Below are positions 19,109 to 28,264 of a DNA stretch of 64,000 bases, piece after piece (the stretch's first letter is position 1; the number at the start of each line of letters is the position of its first letter). Location of the stretch: contig NZ_BONI01000039.1 in the NCBI RefSeq assembly GCF_016862635.1, positions 19,879 to 83,878 of the forward strand. The letters are read 5' to 3'. The notes beneath the pieces were generated by a model. The model did no database searches and had not been told where the DNA came from. It was given only the letters and a program-made list of their open reading frames with translations. Source of the DNA: Catellatospora coxensis (GTDB taxonomy: Bacteria; Actinomycetota; Actinomycetes; Mycobacteriales; Micromonosporaceae). The translations under genes and the position numbers were made by a program.

Positions 19109-22100
19109 TCAGCCTTCGAGGCTGCCCTCCGCTTCCAGGTACGCCTGGCGCAACGCGTCCAGGGTGGCCGGGTCCGGTTCGGCCCACAGGCCCCGGTCGG
19201 CGGCCTCGATGAGGCGCTCGCTGATGCCGCGCAGCGCCCACGGGTTGGACCGCTCCAGGAACTCGCGCACCTCCGGGTCGAAGACGTACGCCGCCGCCAG
19301 CTTCTCGTACATCCAGTCGTCGACGACCCCGGCCGTGGCGTCGTAGCCGAACAGGTAGTCCACGGTCGCGGCCAGCTCGAACGCGCCCTTGTAGCCGTGC
19401 CGGCGCATCGCGGCGATCCAGCGCGGGTTGACCACCCGGGCCCGGAACACGCGCTTGGTCTCCTCGCCGAGGGTGCGCGTCTTCACGCTGTCGGGCAGGT
19501 GCGAGTCGCCTATCACCGCGGTCGGCGACGTGCCGGTCAGCGAGCGCACCATCGCGATCATGCCGCCGTGGTACTGGAAGTAGTCGTCGGAGTCGACGAT
19601 GTCGTGCTCGCGGGTGTCCACGTTCTTCGCGGCGACGCTGACCCGGCGGTAGACCCGTTCCAGGTCCTCCCGGGCCGCCCGGCCGTCCAGGTCCCGGCCG
19701 TACGCGTAGCCGCCCCAGACCGCGTACACCTCGGCCAGGTCCTTGTCGTCGCGCCAGTTCCGGGCGTCGATCAGCGGGAGCAGGCCGGCCCCGTACGCCC
19801 CCGGCTTGGAGCCGAAGATGCGGGTGGTGGCCCGCCGCCGGTCGCCGTGCTCGGCCTCGTCGGCGCGGGCGTGCGCGCGCACGAAGTTGTCCTCGTCTGC
19901 CTCGTCCAGCTCGGCCACCGCCCGCACCGCGTCGTCGATCAGCGCGACCGCATGCGGGAACGCGTCCCGGAAGAACCCGGAGATGCGCACCGTCACGTCC
20001 ACCCGCGGCCGGCCCAGCTCGGACAGCGGCACCACGGCGAACCCGGTCACCCGCCGCGACGCGTCGTCCCAGGTCGGGCGGCAGCCCAGCAGGGCCAGCA
20101 CCTCGGCGATGTCGTCACCCTGGGTACGCATCGCCGACGTGCCCCACACCGTCAGCCCGACCGTGCGCGGCCACTCGCCGGTGTCCTGCCGGTGCCGGGC
20201 CAGCAGCGAGTCCGCCAGCGCCACCCCGACGTCCCACGCGTTGCGCGACGGGATCGCCTTCGGGTCGACGGAGTAGAAGTTGCGCCCGGTCGGCAGCACG
20301 TTGACCAGGCCGCGGGTCGGCGAGCCGGACGGCCCCGCCGCGACGTAGCGCCCGTCGAGCGCCTTCAGCACCGCGGTCACCTCGTCCACGGTGGCGTCCA
20401 GCCGCGGCACCACCTCGGTCGCGGCGAACAGCAGCACCGCCTCGACGGCGTCGTCCGGCCCGCCCAGCACCTCGGCGACCACCGCCGGGACCTTCGACGG
20501 CTCCCAGCCCAGCGTCTCGTTGCCGATCACCAGCCGCCGGGCCACGCCCTCGATCAGGTCGACGGCGTCCGCCCCGGTGCGGGCGGGGCCGTCCACGACG
20601 TCGGTCAGGTCGGCGGGCACGGCCGCCACGGCTCCCGGCTCGGCGAGCAGCGCGCGCTCGTCCAGCCCGTACCGGCGGCACAGCGCCGCCCGCAGCCCCG
20701 GCAGCGCCCCGCGCACGCCGCCCCACACCTGGTTCGCGCGCAGCACCGCGAGCACCAGGTTGATCCGCGCCTCGCCCTGCGGCGCGCCGCCGAGGATGTG
20801 CAGGCCGTCGCGGATCTGCGAGTCCTTGACCTCGCACAGGTAGCCGTCGACGTGCAGGATGAAGTCGTCGAAGTCGTCCGCGCCGGGCATGTCGGCCTGG
20901 TGCAGGTCGTGGTGCAGCTGCGCGGCCTGGATCAGGGTCCAGATCTGGGCGCGTACGGCGGGCAGCTTCGTCGGGTCGAGCGCCTGCACGGTGGCGTACT
21001 CGTCGAGCAGCTGCTCCAGCTTGGCCATCTCGCCGTACGTCTCCGCGCGGGCCATCGGCGGCACCAGGTGGTCCACGATCACCGCGTGCCCGCGCCGCTT
21101 GGCCTGGGTGCCCTCGCCCGGGTCGTTGACGATGAACGGGTACACCAGCGGGATGTCACCCAGCACCGCGTCCGGCGCGCACTCGCGCGACAGGCCGAGC
21201 CCCTTGCCCGGCAGCCACTCCAGGGTGCCGTGCTTGCCCAGGTGCACCACCGCGTCCGCGCCGAAGCTCTCGTCCAGCCACCGGTACGCGGCCAGGTAGT
21301 GGTGGCTCGGCGCGAGGTCCGGGTCGTGGTAGATGGCGACCGGGTTCTCCCCGAAGCCGCGCGGCGGCTGGATCATCAGCAGCACGTTGCCGAAACGCAG
21401 CGCGGCCAGCACGATCTCGCCCCGGTCCACGTACAGCTCGCCCGGCGGCTCGCCCCACGCCGCCACGATGCCGTCGCGCAGGCTCGCGGGCAGCGCCGCC
21501 AGCCAGCGGGTGTGCTCGCGCAGCGGCACCCGGGCCGGAGCCGCCGCGAGCTGCTCCTCGGTCAGCCACTCCACGTCGTGGCCACCCGCCGCGATCAGTG
21601 TGTGAATCAGCGCGTCCCCGTCCTCTGGGAAGCCGTCCCCGAGGTCGTACCCCGCCTCGCGGAGCGCCCGCAGCAGCACCACCGCGCTGGCCGGGGTGTC
21701 CAGGCCGACCGCGTTGCCGACCCGCGAGTGCCGGGTCGGGTAGCTGGACAGCACGATCGCGAGCTTCTTGCGCTCGTTCGGCACGTGCCGCAGCCGGGCC
21801 TGGCGCACCGCGATACCCGCGACCCGGGCCGCCCGCTCCGGGTCGGCGGCGTACACGCCGATGCCGTCCGGGCCCGGCTCCTTGAACGAGAACGGCACCG
21901 TGATCAGGCGGCCGTCGAACTCCGGGATCGCCACCTGCATCGCCGCGTCCATCGGGCTCAGCGCCGCGTCCGAGTCCTGCCACACCGCCCGCGACGACGT
22001 CAGGCACAGCGCCTGCAGCACCGGCACGTCCAGCTCGGACAGCGCCGCCACCGACCAGGCCTCGTCGTCCCCGCCGCCGCTCGCGTCCGCCGGGGTGGTG

Positions 22101-22759
22101 CCGCCCGCGGCCAGCACCGTCACGATCAGCGCGTCGCAGCCGCGCAGCAGGTCACGCAGCCCGTCGGACACCCCGCGCAGCGAGCCGCAGTACACCGGCA
22201 GCGCGTTCGCGCCCGCGTCGTGCAGCGCCCGGGCCAAGGTGTCCACGAAGTCCGTGTTCCCGGCCAGCTCGTGCGCCCGGTAGTAGACGATCCCGACGGT
22301 CGGGCGTCCCGCCTCGCGCGCCGGGCCGGGGCGTACGCCGTACTCGGGAGTGGCCTGCGGTGCGTCGAAGCCCTCGCCGGTCATCAGCAGCGTGTCCGAC
22401 AGGAACCGGTGCAGCTCGCGCAGGTTGTCCGCGCCACCCTCGACCAGGTAGGCCAGCGCCTCCCCGGCCACCCCGGCCGGCGCCGTCGACTCGGCCTGCA
22501 GCGCGGCGTCCGGCAGCGCCTCCCCGCCCAGCACCACCACCGGCAGGCCCGCGGCGAGCATCGCGTCGAGCCCGTCCGGCCAGGTCCGGCGGCCGCCGAG
22601 CAGGCGCACCACCGCGAAGCCGACGCCCTGCAGCAGCTCCGGGACGTCCCCGGCGTCCAGCCGGGCCGGGTTGCCGATGCGCCAGGGCGCACCCGACGCC
22701 CGGGCGGCGAGCAGCTCGGTGTCCGCAGTGGACAGCAGCAGACCTTGGACAGCCGTCAT
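19109..22759 (-). CDS. cobN: cobaltochelatase large subunit CobN
   Basis: A 1216-residue CobN/BchH-type chelatase subunit which holds hydrogenobyrinate a,c-diamide and receives cobalt, driven by an AAA/VWA motor (here the ChlI-ChlD fusion). Signatures include VGIVYYRAHELAGNTDFVD, PERAARVAGIAVR, LAIVLSSYPTRHSRVGNAVG, HLGKHGTLEWLPGKGLGLS, and near the end GYKGAFELAATVDYLFGYDA. The length agrees with actinobacterial CobN. It stands alone behind its own cobalamin riboswitch, about 6 kb from the main operon. A second role in other chelations cannot be excluded, as CobN-like proteins vary. Confidence 0.95.
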   Translation of the reverse strand: MTAVQGLLLSTADTELLAARASGAPWRIGNPARLDAGDVPELLQGVGFAVVRLLGGRRTWPDGLDAMLAAGLPVVVLGGEALPDAALQAESTAPAGVAGEALAYLVEGGADNLRELHRFLSDTLLMTGEGFDAPQATPEYGVRPGPAREAGRPTVGIVYYRAHELAGNTDFVDTLARALHDAGANALPVYCGSLRGVSDGLRDLLRGCDALIVTVLAAGGTTPADASGGGDDEAWSVAALSELDVPVLQALCLTSSRAVWQDSDAALSPMDAAMQVAIPEFDGRLITVPFSFKEPGPDGIGVYAADPERAARVAGIAVRQARLRHVPNERKKLAIVLSSYPTRHSRVGNAVGLDTPASAVVLLRALREAGYDLGDGFPEDGDALIHTLIAAGGHDVEWLTEEQLAAAPARVPLREHTRWLAALPASLRDGIVAAWGEPPGELYVDRGEIVLAALRFGNVLLMIQPPRGFGENPVAIYHDPDLAPSHHYLAAYRWLDESFGADAVVHLGKHGTLEWLPGKGLGLSRECAPDAVLGDIPLVYPFIVNDPGEGTQAKRRGHAVIVDHLVPPMARAETYGEMAKLEQLLDEYATVQALDPTKLPAVRAQIWTLIQAAQLHHDLHQADMPGADDFDDFILHVDGYLCEVKDSQIRDGLHILGGAPQGEARINLVLAVLRANQVWGGVRGALPGLRAALCRRYGLDERALLAEPGAVAAVPADLTDVVDGPARTGADAVDLIEGVARRLVIGNETLGWEPSKVPAVVAEVLGGPDDAVEAVLLFAATEVVPRLDATVDEVTAVLKALDGRYVAAGPSGSPTRGLVNVLPTGRNFYSVDPKAIPSRNAWDVGVALADSLLARHRQDTGEWPRTVGLTVWGTSAMRTQGDDIAEVLALLGCRPTWDDASRRVTGFAVVPLSELGRPRVDVTVRISGFFRDAFPHAVALIDDAVRAVAELDEADEDNFVRAHARADEAEHGDRRRATTRIFGSKPGAYGAGLLPLIDARNWRDDKDLAEVYAVWGGYAYGRDLDGRAAREDLERVYRRVSVAAKNVDTREHDIVDSDDYFQYHGGMIAMVRSLTGTSPTAVIGDSHLPDSVKTRTLGEETKRVFRARVVNPRWIAAMRRHGYKGAFELAATVDYLFGYDATAGVVDDWMYEKLAAAYVFDPEVREFLERSNPWALRGISERLIEAADRGLWAEPDPATLDALRQAYLEAEGSLEG

Positions 22760-22815
22760 GGCCGCGTACCTCCTGTCGGGGTCCGCGCCCCGGTAGCAGA
22801 GTCGATGCGGCGGCC

Positions 22816-22965
22816 GGAGTCTCCTGACTCCCGGATCGACGCCCGGCCCCGGGCCTTCCCTTGCGGTGGCCTCGGATCACTCCGATGGGGTGGGGACGGG
22901 CTCCCCGGTCACAGTGGCGGGACCGTCTCGGCTCTTCCCCGAGTTCCTCCCTGCCGCCGAGAGCG
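22816..22965 (-). promoter_or_regulatory. cobalamin riboswitch upstream of cobN
   Basis: On the minus strand this has GGAACTCGGGGAAGAGCC, GACGGTCCCGCCACTGTGAC (B12 box at plus-strand 22907-22921), CCGGGGAGCCC, GAGGCCACCG, GGGAAGGCCCGG and the closing CCGGGAGTCAGGAGAC. It lies about 55 nt from the cobN ATG. It is the third such element in the window and gives cobN an independent B12 response. The short gap to the divergent DUF2784 gene must hold both promoters. Confidence 0.93.
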
Positions 22966-22988
22966 ATCCTAGCGGCAGATAATGGAGC

Positions 22989-23375
22989 ATGGCCTATCAG
23001 TGGCTCGCCGGCGCCACCATGGTGGTGCACTTCGCGTTCCTCGTGTACGTCGTCACGGGCGGTTTCCTCGCCTGGTGGCGGCCGTGGCTGATCTGGCCCC
23101 ACCTGATCGCCGCCGGCTGGGGTTTCGCCACGGTCGCCCTCGGCCTCGACTGCCCCCTGACGTACGTCGAGGACTGGGCCCGCCGCGAAGCCGGTGAGCA
23201 GGGCCTGTCCCGCGGCTTCATCGACACCTACCTGACCGGGGTGGTCTACCCCGAACGGTTCACCGTGCCGCTGCAGGTGCTGGCCGGCCTGGTCGTGCTG
23301 ACCTCCTGGATCGGCTTCGCCCTGCGCCGCAGGCGCGACCGGCACGGGCCCGCCGCGCCGGTCGAAGTGCCATAG
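22989..23375 (+). CDS. DUF2784 family membrane protein
   Basis: A 128-residue protein with three hydrophobic spans (about 8-28, 34-54 and 95-113). The pattern MVVHFAFLVYVVTGGFLAWW, WGFATVALGLDCPLTYVEDW and GFIDTYLTGVVYPE is the hallmark of the DUF2784 family, whose function is unknown. The conserved Cys of LDCPLTYVED is present. It is divergent from cobN and is followed 9 nt later by a Nudix gene, so they are probably cotranscribed. Confidence 0.9.
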   Translation: MAYQWLAGATMVVHFAFLVYVVTGGFLAWWRPWLIWPHLIAAGWGFATVALGLDCPLTYVEDWARREAGEQGLSRGFIDTYLTGVVYPERFTVPLQVLAGLVVLTSWIGFALRRRRDRHGPAAPVEVP

Positions 23376-23384
23376 AGTGCCTGG

Positions 23385-23852
23385 ATGATCGAGCAGCTCA
23401 CCCCCGGCGGACGGCCCGCGTTCGTCGTCAACGTCGAGGTCCACCTCCACTGCGACGGCCGCTGGCTGCTCATCAGACGCAGCGAACACGAGGCGCACGC
23501 CGCGGGCCTGCTGGCCGGCGTGGGCGGCAAGGTCGACCTGCCGGCCGGCTCCGTGATCCCCGACGTCCTGGAGCAGACCGCGCGGCGCGAGGTGGCCGAG
23601 GAGATCGGCGTCGACCTCACCGGCGTCCCGCTGACGTACATCGAGAGCAGCCTGTTCACCACCGACGACGGGGACCTCGTCGTCAACGTCGTCTTCGCCG
23701 CCCCGCTCCCGACCGACGCCGAGCCCTTCCCCGCCTCGCCCGACGAGGTCGCCGCAATCGTCCACCTGACCTTCGACGAGGCCGACGCCGACCCGAACCT
23801 GCCGCCGTGGCTCCGCCGCAGCCTCCGCCTCGCCACGAAGGCCATTAGTTGA
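23385..23852 (+). CDS. Nudix hydrolase family protein
   Basis: A 155-residue single Nudix domain. The second half of the Nudix box is intact, RREVAEEIGV (residues 67-76), with the Glu pair that binds metal. The first half is diverged: in the expected spacing the first Glu is Asp60 and the Gly is displaced (GGKVDLPAGSVIPD). The protein may still hydrolyse a nucleoside diphosphate linked to another group, but substrate cannot be predicted. The ATG at 23385 is 9 nt after the DUF2784 stop. Confidence 0.85.
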   Translation: MIEQLTPGGRPAFVVNVEVHLHCDGRWLLIRRSEHEAHAAGLLAGVGGKVDLPAGSVIPDVLEQTARREVAEEIGVDLTGVPLTYIESSLFTTDDGDLVVNVVFAAPLPTDAEPFPASPDEVAAIVHLTFDEADADPNLPPWLRRSLRLATKAIS

Positions 23853-23901
23853 TCGATCATCTTCGCTGATTTCTGTCGTACACCGGTTCTAAAATGGAGC
23901 C

Positions 23902-25182
23902 ATGCAGGAGAGGTTGACGCAGGCAGGGCGAATGGTCGCCACCTGCTTCGACTCGCCTGCATGGTCGTTCACCGACTCCGAGCTGATCACCACGCTCGAC
24001 TCGGCGCGAGGATTGCGGGAACGGCTGGCGGCCGTCGAACTGTCGCTGGTCCGCGAACTCGACGCCCGCGCCGTCCCTGTCGCCCACGGCGCCGCCAGCA
24101 CGGCGGTCTGGCTGCGCGAACACTGGCGTATCGGAATACGCGCCGCCAAACAGGCCGTGGAACTCGCCAGAACGCTCGACCGGCTCCCCACCACCGCCGA
24201 CGCCCTCGCCGCCGGGACCGTGAACACCGAGCAGGCCGCCGTCATCGCCCAGGCTCTCGAAGCGCTCCCGGCCGAGGTGGGTCTGGAGACGGCCGCGAAG
24301 GCCGAAACCGCACTGATCGGATTCGCGGCCCAGTTCGAACCGTCCGTGCTCCGCCGCTTCGGCGAGCGCATCCTCACCCACGTCGCCCCCGACACCGCCG
24401 AGGAGCACGAGCGCGAAGCACTGGCCGCGCAGGAAGAGCGCGCGCACGCCACACGCATACTGACGCTGGTCGCCGACCGGAGCGGGCGAGTGCGGGTGAC
24501 CGGCTGGCTCGACACGGAAGCCGCCGCCGTGGTCACCGCCGCCCTCGATCCCCTCACCCGCCCTGGCGCGCTCGACCCCGCGGGGCACCGCCCGGCCGAG
24601 AACACCCATGACATGCGAACCGCGGGTCAACGGCGGGCCGACGCCCTCACCGAGATCTGCCGCCGTGTCCTCGCCGCGGGCGAACTGCCTGACAACGGCG
24701 GCGACCGCCCACAACTCGTGATCACCGTCGACTACGACGGCCTCGCCGCACGCACCGGCGCAGGGCTGCTCGACAACGGCGCGACACTCACTCCCGAGAC
24801 CGTCCGGCGCATCGCCTGCGACGCACAGGTCATTCCCGCCGTGCTCGGCGGCGACGGGCAGCTGCTCGACCTCGGCCGGACCCGCCGCCTGATCACGGGA
24901 GCCCTGCGCCGAGCGCTCGTGCTCCGCGACCGGGGCTGCGCGTTCCCCGGCTGCGACCGCCCACCCCGCTGGTGCCAGGGGCACCACATCCGGCACTGGG
25001 CCGACGGCGGCCCCACCGACCTCGACAACGCGGTGCTGCTGTGCGGACACCACCACCGCGTCGTCCACCGCGACGACTGGCAGGTCCGGCTGGGCCACGA
25101 CCGGCGGCCCGAGTTCATCCCTCCGAGCTACGTGGACGCCACCCGCCTTCCCCGCCGCAACAACTTCCACCTGCGGCCCTAG
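23902..25182 (+). CDS. DUF222 and HNH endonuclease domain protein
   Basis: A 426-residue protein of the large actinobacterial DUF222/HNH family (the 13E12 repeat type of mycobacteria). The helical DUF222 part spans about 15-330, and the HNH nuclease domain about 340-400, with FPGCDRPPRWCQGHHIRHWADGG split by the two Cys and His-His metal and catalytic residues, then LCGHHHRVVHR. Members are usually multicopy, and some are tied to selfish elements; no second copy or terminal repeat is seen here. The gap to the convergent NicO-like gene (25183-25309) shows nothing recognisable. Confidence 0.92.
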   Translation: MQERLTQAGRMVATCFDSPAWSFTDSELITTLDSARGLRERLAAVELSLVRELDARAVPVAHGAASTAVWLREHWRIGIRAAKQAVELARTLDRLPTTADALAAGTVNTEQAAVIAQALEALPAEVGLETAAKAETALIGFAAQFEPSVLRRFGERILTHVAPDTAEEHEREALAAQEERAHATRILTLVADRSGRVRVTGWLDTEAAAVVTAALDPLTRPGALDPAGHRPAENTHDMRTAGQRRADALTEICRRVLAAGELPDNGGDRPQLVITVDYDGLAARTGAGLLDNGATLTPETVRRIACDAQVIPAVLGGDGQLLDLGRTRRLITGALRRALVLRDRGCAFPGCDRPPRWCQGHHIRHWADGGPTDLDNAVLLCGHHHRVVHRDDWQVRLGHDRRPEFIPPSYVDATRLPRRNNFHLRP

Positions 25183-25309
25183 ACCGCACCTGATCGCCGA
25201 TCACACCGGGCCGAGCCGGGTTTCCACTCGGAGAACCGCCAACCGCCCGAGCAGACGAGCGGCTTCCGCTCCGCGACCTGCCCGGCCAGCTATGCGTGAG
25301 CTGCCGCCA

Positions 25310-26896
25310 TCAGACCACCAGCGTCGCGGCGCGGGCGGCGAGGCCGACGCCGACGAGCAGCACCATCGCGCTCGCGGCGTACGGCCCGGCCAGGCGGACC
25401 CGACGGAACCGGTCGAACCGGCCCGCCCAGCGATCGCGAACCTTGAGCAGCAGCAGCCCCGCTGCGGTGAGCGTGCCCGCCATGCCCAGCCCGTAGGCGA
25501 GCACGAGCAGGATGCCGAAGCCCGTCCGGCCCAGTGCGATCGCGCCCAGCAACACCACCAGCGCGGAAGGGCTCGGCACCAGGCCCGCCGCCACTCCGAT
25601 CGCACCGAACCCGAATCGCCCGCGTCCCGTGCCCTCTGCCGCATCGCCGCCGTCGTGGGAGTGCGCCTGGCCGAACAGACCGTGCCGGTGCACATGCTCG
25701 TGCCCATGCGAGCCCTGTTCATGCGAGCCGTGCCCATGCGAGCCGTGCCCATGCGAGCCGTGCCCATGCGAGCCGTGTTCATGCACCTCGTGGGAGTGGC
25801 TGTGCGTGGGCCTGCGGCGCACCGTGGCCAGCAGCATGGCGAGGCCCACGGTGATCACGATGGTGCCGCTGGCCAGGCCGAGCCAGCCGAGAACGGTCTG
25901 GCCGGTCAGGCCGGAGACGGCGGTGAGCAGGAGGCCCAGGGCGATGACGCCGCCGGTGTGGGTGGCGGTGACGGTCGCGCCGACGGTCAGCGCGTCGCGG
26001 GGGCGGCCCGCGCGGCCGGCGAGGTATACCGCCATCACGGTCTTGCCGTGCCCGGGGAGCAGCGCGTGGCCTGCCCCGAGCACCAGGGCAAGCAGCACCG
26101 CTAGCAGCCCGACCAGCGGGGTGAGCCGGTCGGCGCCGACGGTGTCGAGGACCTGCTGCTGCGCCCAGGCAGCCCAGCGCAGCGGCGCGGGGTCGTCGGG
26201 CCGGGCGGGCGCGCCCAGGTCCGGTGCGCCTGCCGGGGCGAGGCTGTTCGCCGGTGAGCCCGGTGAGGCTGCGGCGGGACGGGCGGACAGGCTGGCGTCG
26301 CGGACGTCGAGCGGGGAGCCGAGCAGGTCGACGGGGTAGTCGCGCAGCTCGTCGGTGGTGCTGCGGGTGGGCACGGGTGAGCCGGGCAGGTCGACGCCGG
26401 CGCCGGTGGCGGTGATCTCGCGCCAGCCGACGCGGTCGGCGAGGTGGCCGTTGTGGACGGTGAGCACGGCAGGGCGGTCCAGCCGGGCGGGGGCGGTCAA
26501 GGTGCAGGTGATCCGGCTGGTGGGCAGGCGGGCGGAGCCCGGTTCGAGGGTCATGTCGGCCGAGCGGACAGTCCAGCTCAGGGCACGGTCGTCGACGCGT
26601 ACCGCCAGCTCCCGGGCGAAGGCGTCGCAGGCGGCCGCCGCGTGCGCGCGCAGCTCGGGCGCGTCGGCGACGCCGTCGCCGGAGGTGTCGACCGCGCCGC
26701 GCCGCTGCAGCGTGGGCAGCTCGGCGACGTCGAGGATCGTGGTGGCGTCGACGGCGTCCGGACGCAGGGTCAGCGCGACCAACTGGTTGATGGAGAGGTT
26801 GCCGAGCGGGTGCGCCGCCGCGGGGGCGGGCAGCAGCGCGAGCGCGGCTCCGGCCAGCACCACGACCGGCAGCGTACGGCGGATCGAACGGTTCAT
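25310..26896 (-). CDS. NicO/RcnA-like nickel-cobalt transporter with His-rich loop
   Basis: A 528-residue membrane protein. A signal-like helix (about 7-28) leads to an extracytoplasmic domain of some 210 residues, beginning AAHPLGNLSINQL. Then come six or more transmembrane helices from about residue 260, with the NicO signature GAGHALLPGHGKTVMAVYL and ATHTGGVIALGLLL. A central loop (about 365-415) is a dense His cluster of (HGHGS) repeats, a likely metal sensor or buffer. NicO/RcnA proteins move Ni(II) or Co(II), usually outward or into the cell for cofactors. Its ATG overlaps the TPR gene stop (TGATG). Confidence 0.88.
   Translation of the reverse strand: MNRSIRRTLPVVVLAGAALALLPAPAAAHPLGNLSINQLVALTLRPDAVDATTILDVAELPTLQRRGAVDTSGDGVADAPELRAHAAAACDAFARELAVRVDDRALSWTVRSADMTLEPGSARLPTSRITCTLTAPARLDRPAVLTVHNGHLADRVGWREITATGAGVDLPGSPVPTRSTTDELRDYPVDLLGSPLDVRDASLSARPAAASPGSPANSLAPAGAPDLGAPARPDDPAPLRWAAWAQQQVLDTVGADRLTPLVGLLAVLLALVLGAGHALLPGHGKTVMAVYLAGRAGRPRDALTVGATVTATHTGGVIALGLLLTAVSGLTGQTVLGWLGLASGTIVITVGLAMLLATVRRRPTHSHSHEVHEHGSHGHGSHGHGSHGHGSHEQGSHGHEHVHRHGLFGQAHSHDGGDAAEGTGRGRFGFGAIGVAAGLVPSPSALVVLLGAIALGRTGFGILLVLAYGLGMAGTLTAAGLLLLKVRDRWAGRFDRFRRVRLAGPYAASAMVLLVGVGLAARAATLVV
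25706..25780 (-). repeat. 15-bp tandem repeat coding for the His-rich transporter loop
   Basis: Five head-to-tail 15-bp units with consensus ATGCGAGCCGTGCCC on the plus strand encode repeated G-H-G-S-H peptides on the minus strand. Inner units are identical at the DNA level, which suggests recent slippage; copy number may vary between strains. Confidence 0.9.
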
Positions 26897-28182
26897 CAGG
26901 CACCTGCCGAGGCGAGGGCGCGCGCCGCGGCGGGCGCGTCGACCGGGGAGAAGTGGGGGTTGAACCGCAGCGCCCGGGCGAGGTCGCGGCGGGCGGCGGC
27001 GCGGTCGCCGAGGGCGAGTTCGATCATTCCCAGGTGGTACGCGTGGAGCGCGCTGCGCGCGCCGAGCGCCGCCGCGGCACGGGCCAGGGGCAGCGCCTCG
27101 CGGTGCCGTCCGGCCTGGTGCAGCGCCCAGGCGAGAGTGTCGGCGACGTCGGTGTGCTTGCGCCGCCGCCACTCGTCCGTGGCCAGGCGCACCGCGCTGG
27201 CGTGGTCGCCGCGGGCCAGGGCCAGTTCGGCGGCGGCGAGGGCGTCCCCGCCTCCCCCGGCCGCGAGCAGGTCCAGGGCGGCCTGCGCCAGCGCGAGCTG
27301 CGCCTCGGCTTCGGCGGCGCGGCCGAGTGAGCGCAGCAGCAGCGCGTACTCGACCAGCAGGGACGGGGTCGGCGCGGCGGCGGTGAGCGCGGCGTACCCG
27401 GCCAGCGCCTCGGCGGTGCGGCCGTTCGCCGCGTCGACGCGGGCGAGCCCATGGCGCAGCGGCAGGTAGCCGGCGTCCGCGGCCAGCCCGGCCTCGTACG
27501 CGGCGCGGGCCGCGACCAGGTCGCCGCCGTGCCAGGCCAGGTCGCCGAGCTGGTGGTGGACGAAGGCCAGGTCGGCGGGCGCGATCGCGGTGGCGAGCGC
27601 CTGCGTCCACAGCGCCCGGGCCTCGTCGACGCGGCCGTGCTGTTCGAGGTCGTACGCCGCCCGGGACAGTGCGGGCAGGCCCGGCCGCAGGTCGAGCATG
27701 CGCTGCGCCGCCTCCGTCGCCTCGGCGGGCCGGCCGAGCTGGGTCAGCGCGTCGGTGAGCACCCCGTACGCGTCGGCGCTGAACGGGTTGCCCGCGAGCG
27801 CCTGCCGGGCCAGCCGCTCGGCCCGCGCGAAGTCGTGCCGCGCGTTGGCCAGCGCGCCGAGCCCGGCGAGCGCCACGTCGGCGGACGGGCCGGGGTGCAG
27901 GCGCAGCGACTCGCGCAGCGCGCCCTCGGCCCGGGTGTAGTAGCCGGGGTCCCCGGTGATCCGGGCCCGCTCGACGTACGCGCTGCCCAGCGCCGCCCAG
28001 GTGGTCCAGTCGCCGGGCACGTCCCGCAGCCGCGCCTGCGCCTGCTCGATCGACGCGGCCAGCGGGTCGCCCTGGGCGTACCCGGCCTCGGCGGTCCACG
28101 GTTCGGACCCGGCGCCGAACGCGCTCCCGAGCCCGAGCAGCGCCGCGGCGGTGACGCCCACCGCGATGATCCGTCGCCACAT
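26896..28182 (-). CDS. secreted or anchored TPR protein
   Basis: A 428-residue protein with an N-terminal hydrophobic signal (about 5-24) and repeated helical pairs typical of tetratricopeptide repeats: for example DWTTWAALGSAYVERARI, FSADAYGVLTDALTQLGRPA, DLAFVHHQLGDLAWHGGDL and SALHAYHLGMIELALGDRA. Such proteins act as scaffolds. It lies between a DUF4331 gene and the NicO-like transporter and overlaps the latter by 1 nt, which suggests the two are made together and may form a metal-handling complex; that is inference. Confidence 0.85.
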   Translation of the reverse strand: MWRRIIAVGVTAAALLGLGSAFGAGSEPWTAEAGYAQGDPLAASIEQAQARLRDVPGDWTTWAALGSAYVERARITGDPGYYTRAEGALRESLRLHPGPSADVALAGLGALANARHDFARAERLARQALAGNPFSADAYGVLTDALTQLGRPAEATEAAQRMLDLRPGLPALSRAAYDLEQHGRVDEARALWTQALATAIAPADLAFVHHQLGDLAWHGGDLVAARAAYEAGLAADAGYLPLRHGLARVDAANGRTAEALAGYAALTAAAPTPSLLVEYALLLRSLGRAAEAEAQLALAQAALDLLAAGGGGDALAAAELALARGDHASAVRLATDEWRRRKHTDVADTLAWALHQAGRHREALPLARAAAALGARSALHAYHLGMIELALGDRAAARRDLARALRFNPHFSPVDAPAAARALASAGA

Positions 28183-28213
28183 GTCTACCTCCCCTTTCGC
28201 AAGATCAGCGATG

Positions 28214-28259
28214 GGAAGGGCACCTTCACAACGCTATGCGTTGTAGAAGGTGCCCTTCC
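28214..28259. repeat. palindromic intergenic repeat, family A copy 1
   Basis: A hairpin element with arms GGAAGGGCACCTTC-ACAACGC and GCGTTGTAGAAGGTGCCCTTCC around a TAT loop (one bulged base). It fills the gap between the DUF4331 stop and the TPR start. Two more copies occur at 30101 and 52433. It could act as a terminator or be a REP-type element. Confidence 0.92.
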
Positions 28260-28264
28260 TTTCC

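Noticed and set aside
18539..22972. A 1477-codon plus-strand open frame
   Set aside because: It is antisense to cobN, is Arg/Gly/His-rich without domains, and has the codon pattern of a high-GC shadow.
22152..23765. A 537-codon minus-strand frame spanning the cobN riboswitch
   Set aside because: It crosses the riboswitch and lies antisense to DUF2784 and Nudix genes; not credible.
23902..25182. Mobile element linked to the DUF222/HNH gene
   Set aside because: No intron or intein boundaries, no terminal repeats and no second copy are visible in the window.
25706..25780. Regulatory repeat array
   Set aside because: It lies inside the transporter gene, keeps the reading frame and codes for a His-rich loop.
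25310..28180. A 956-codon minus-strand frame fusing a long N-terminus to the NicO-like transporter
   Set aside because: The first 428 codons are the TPR gene in the wrong frame; the transporter starts at ATG 26896.
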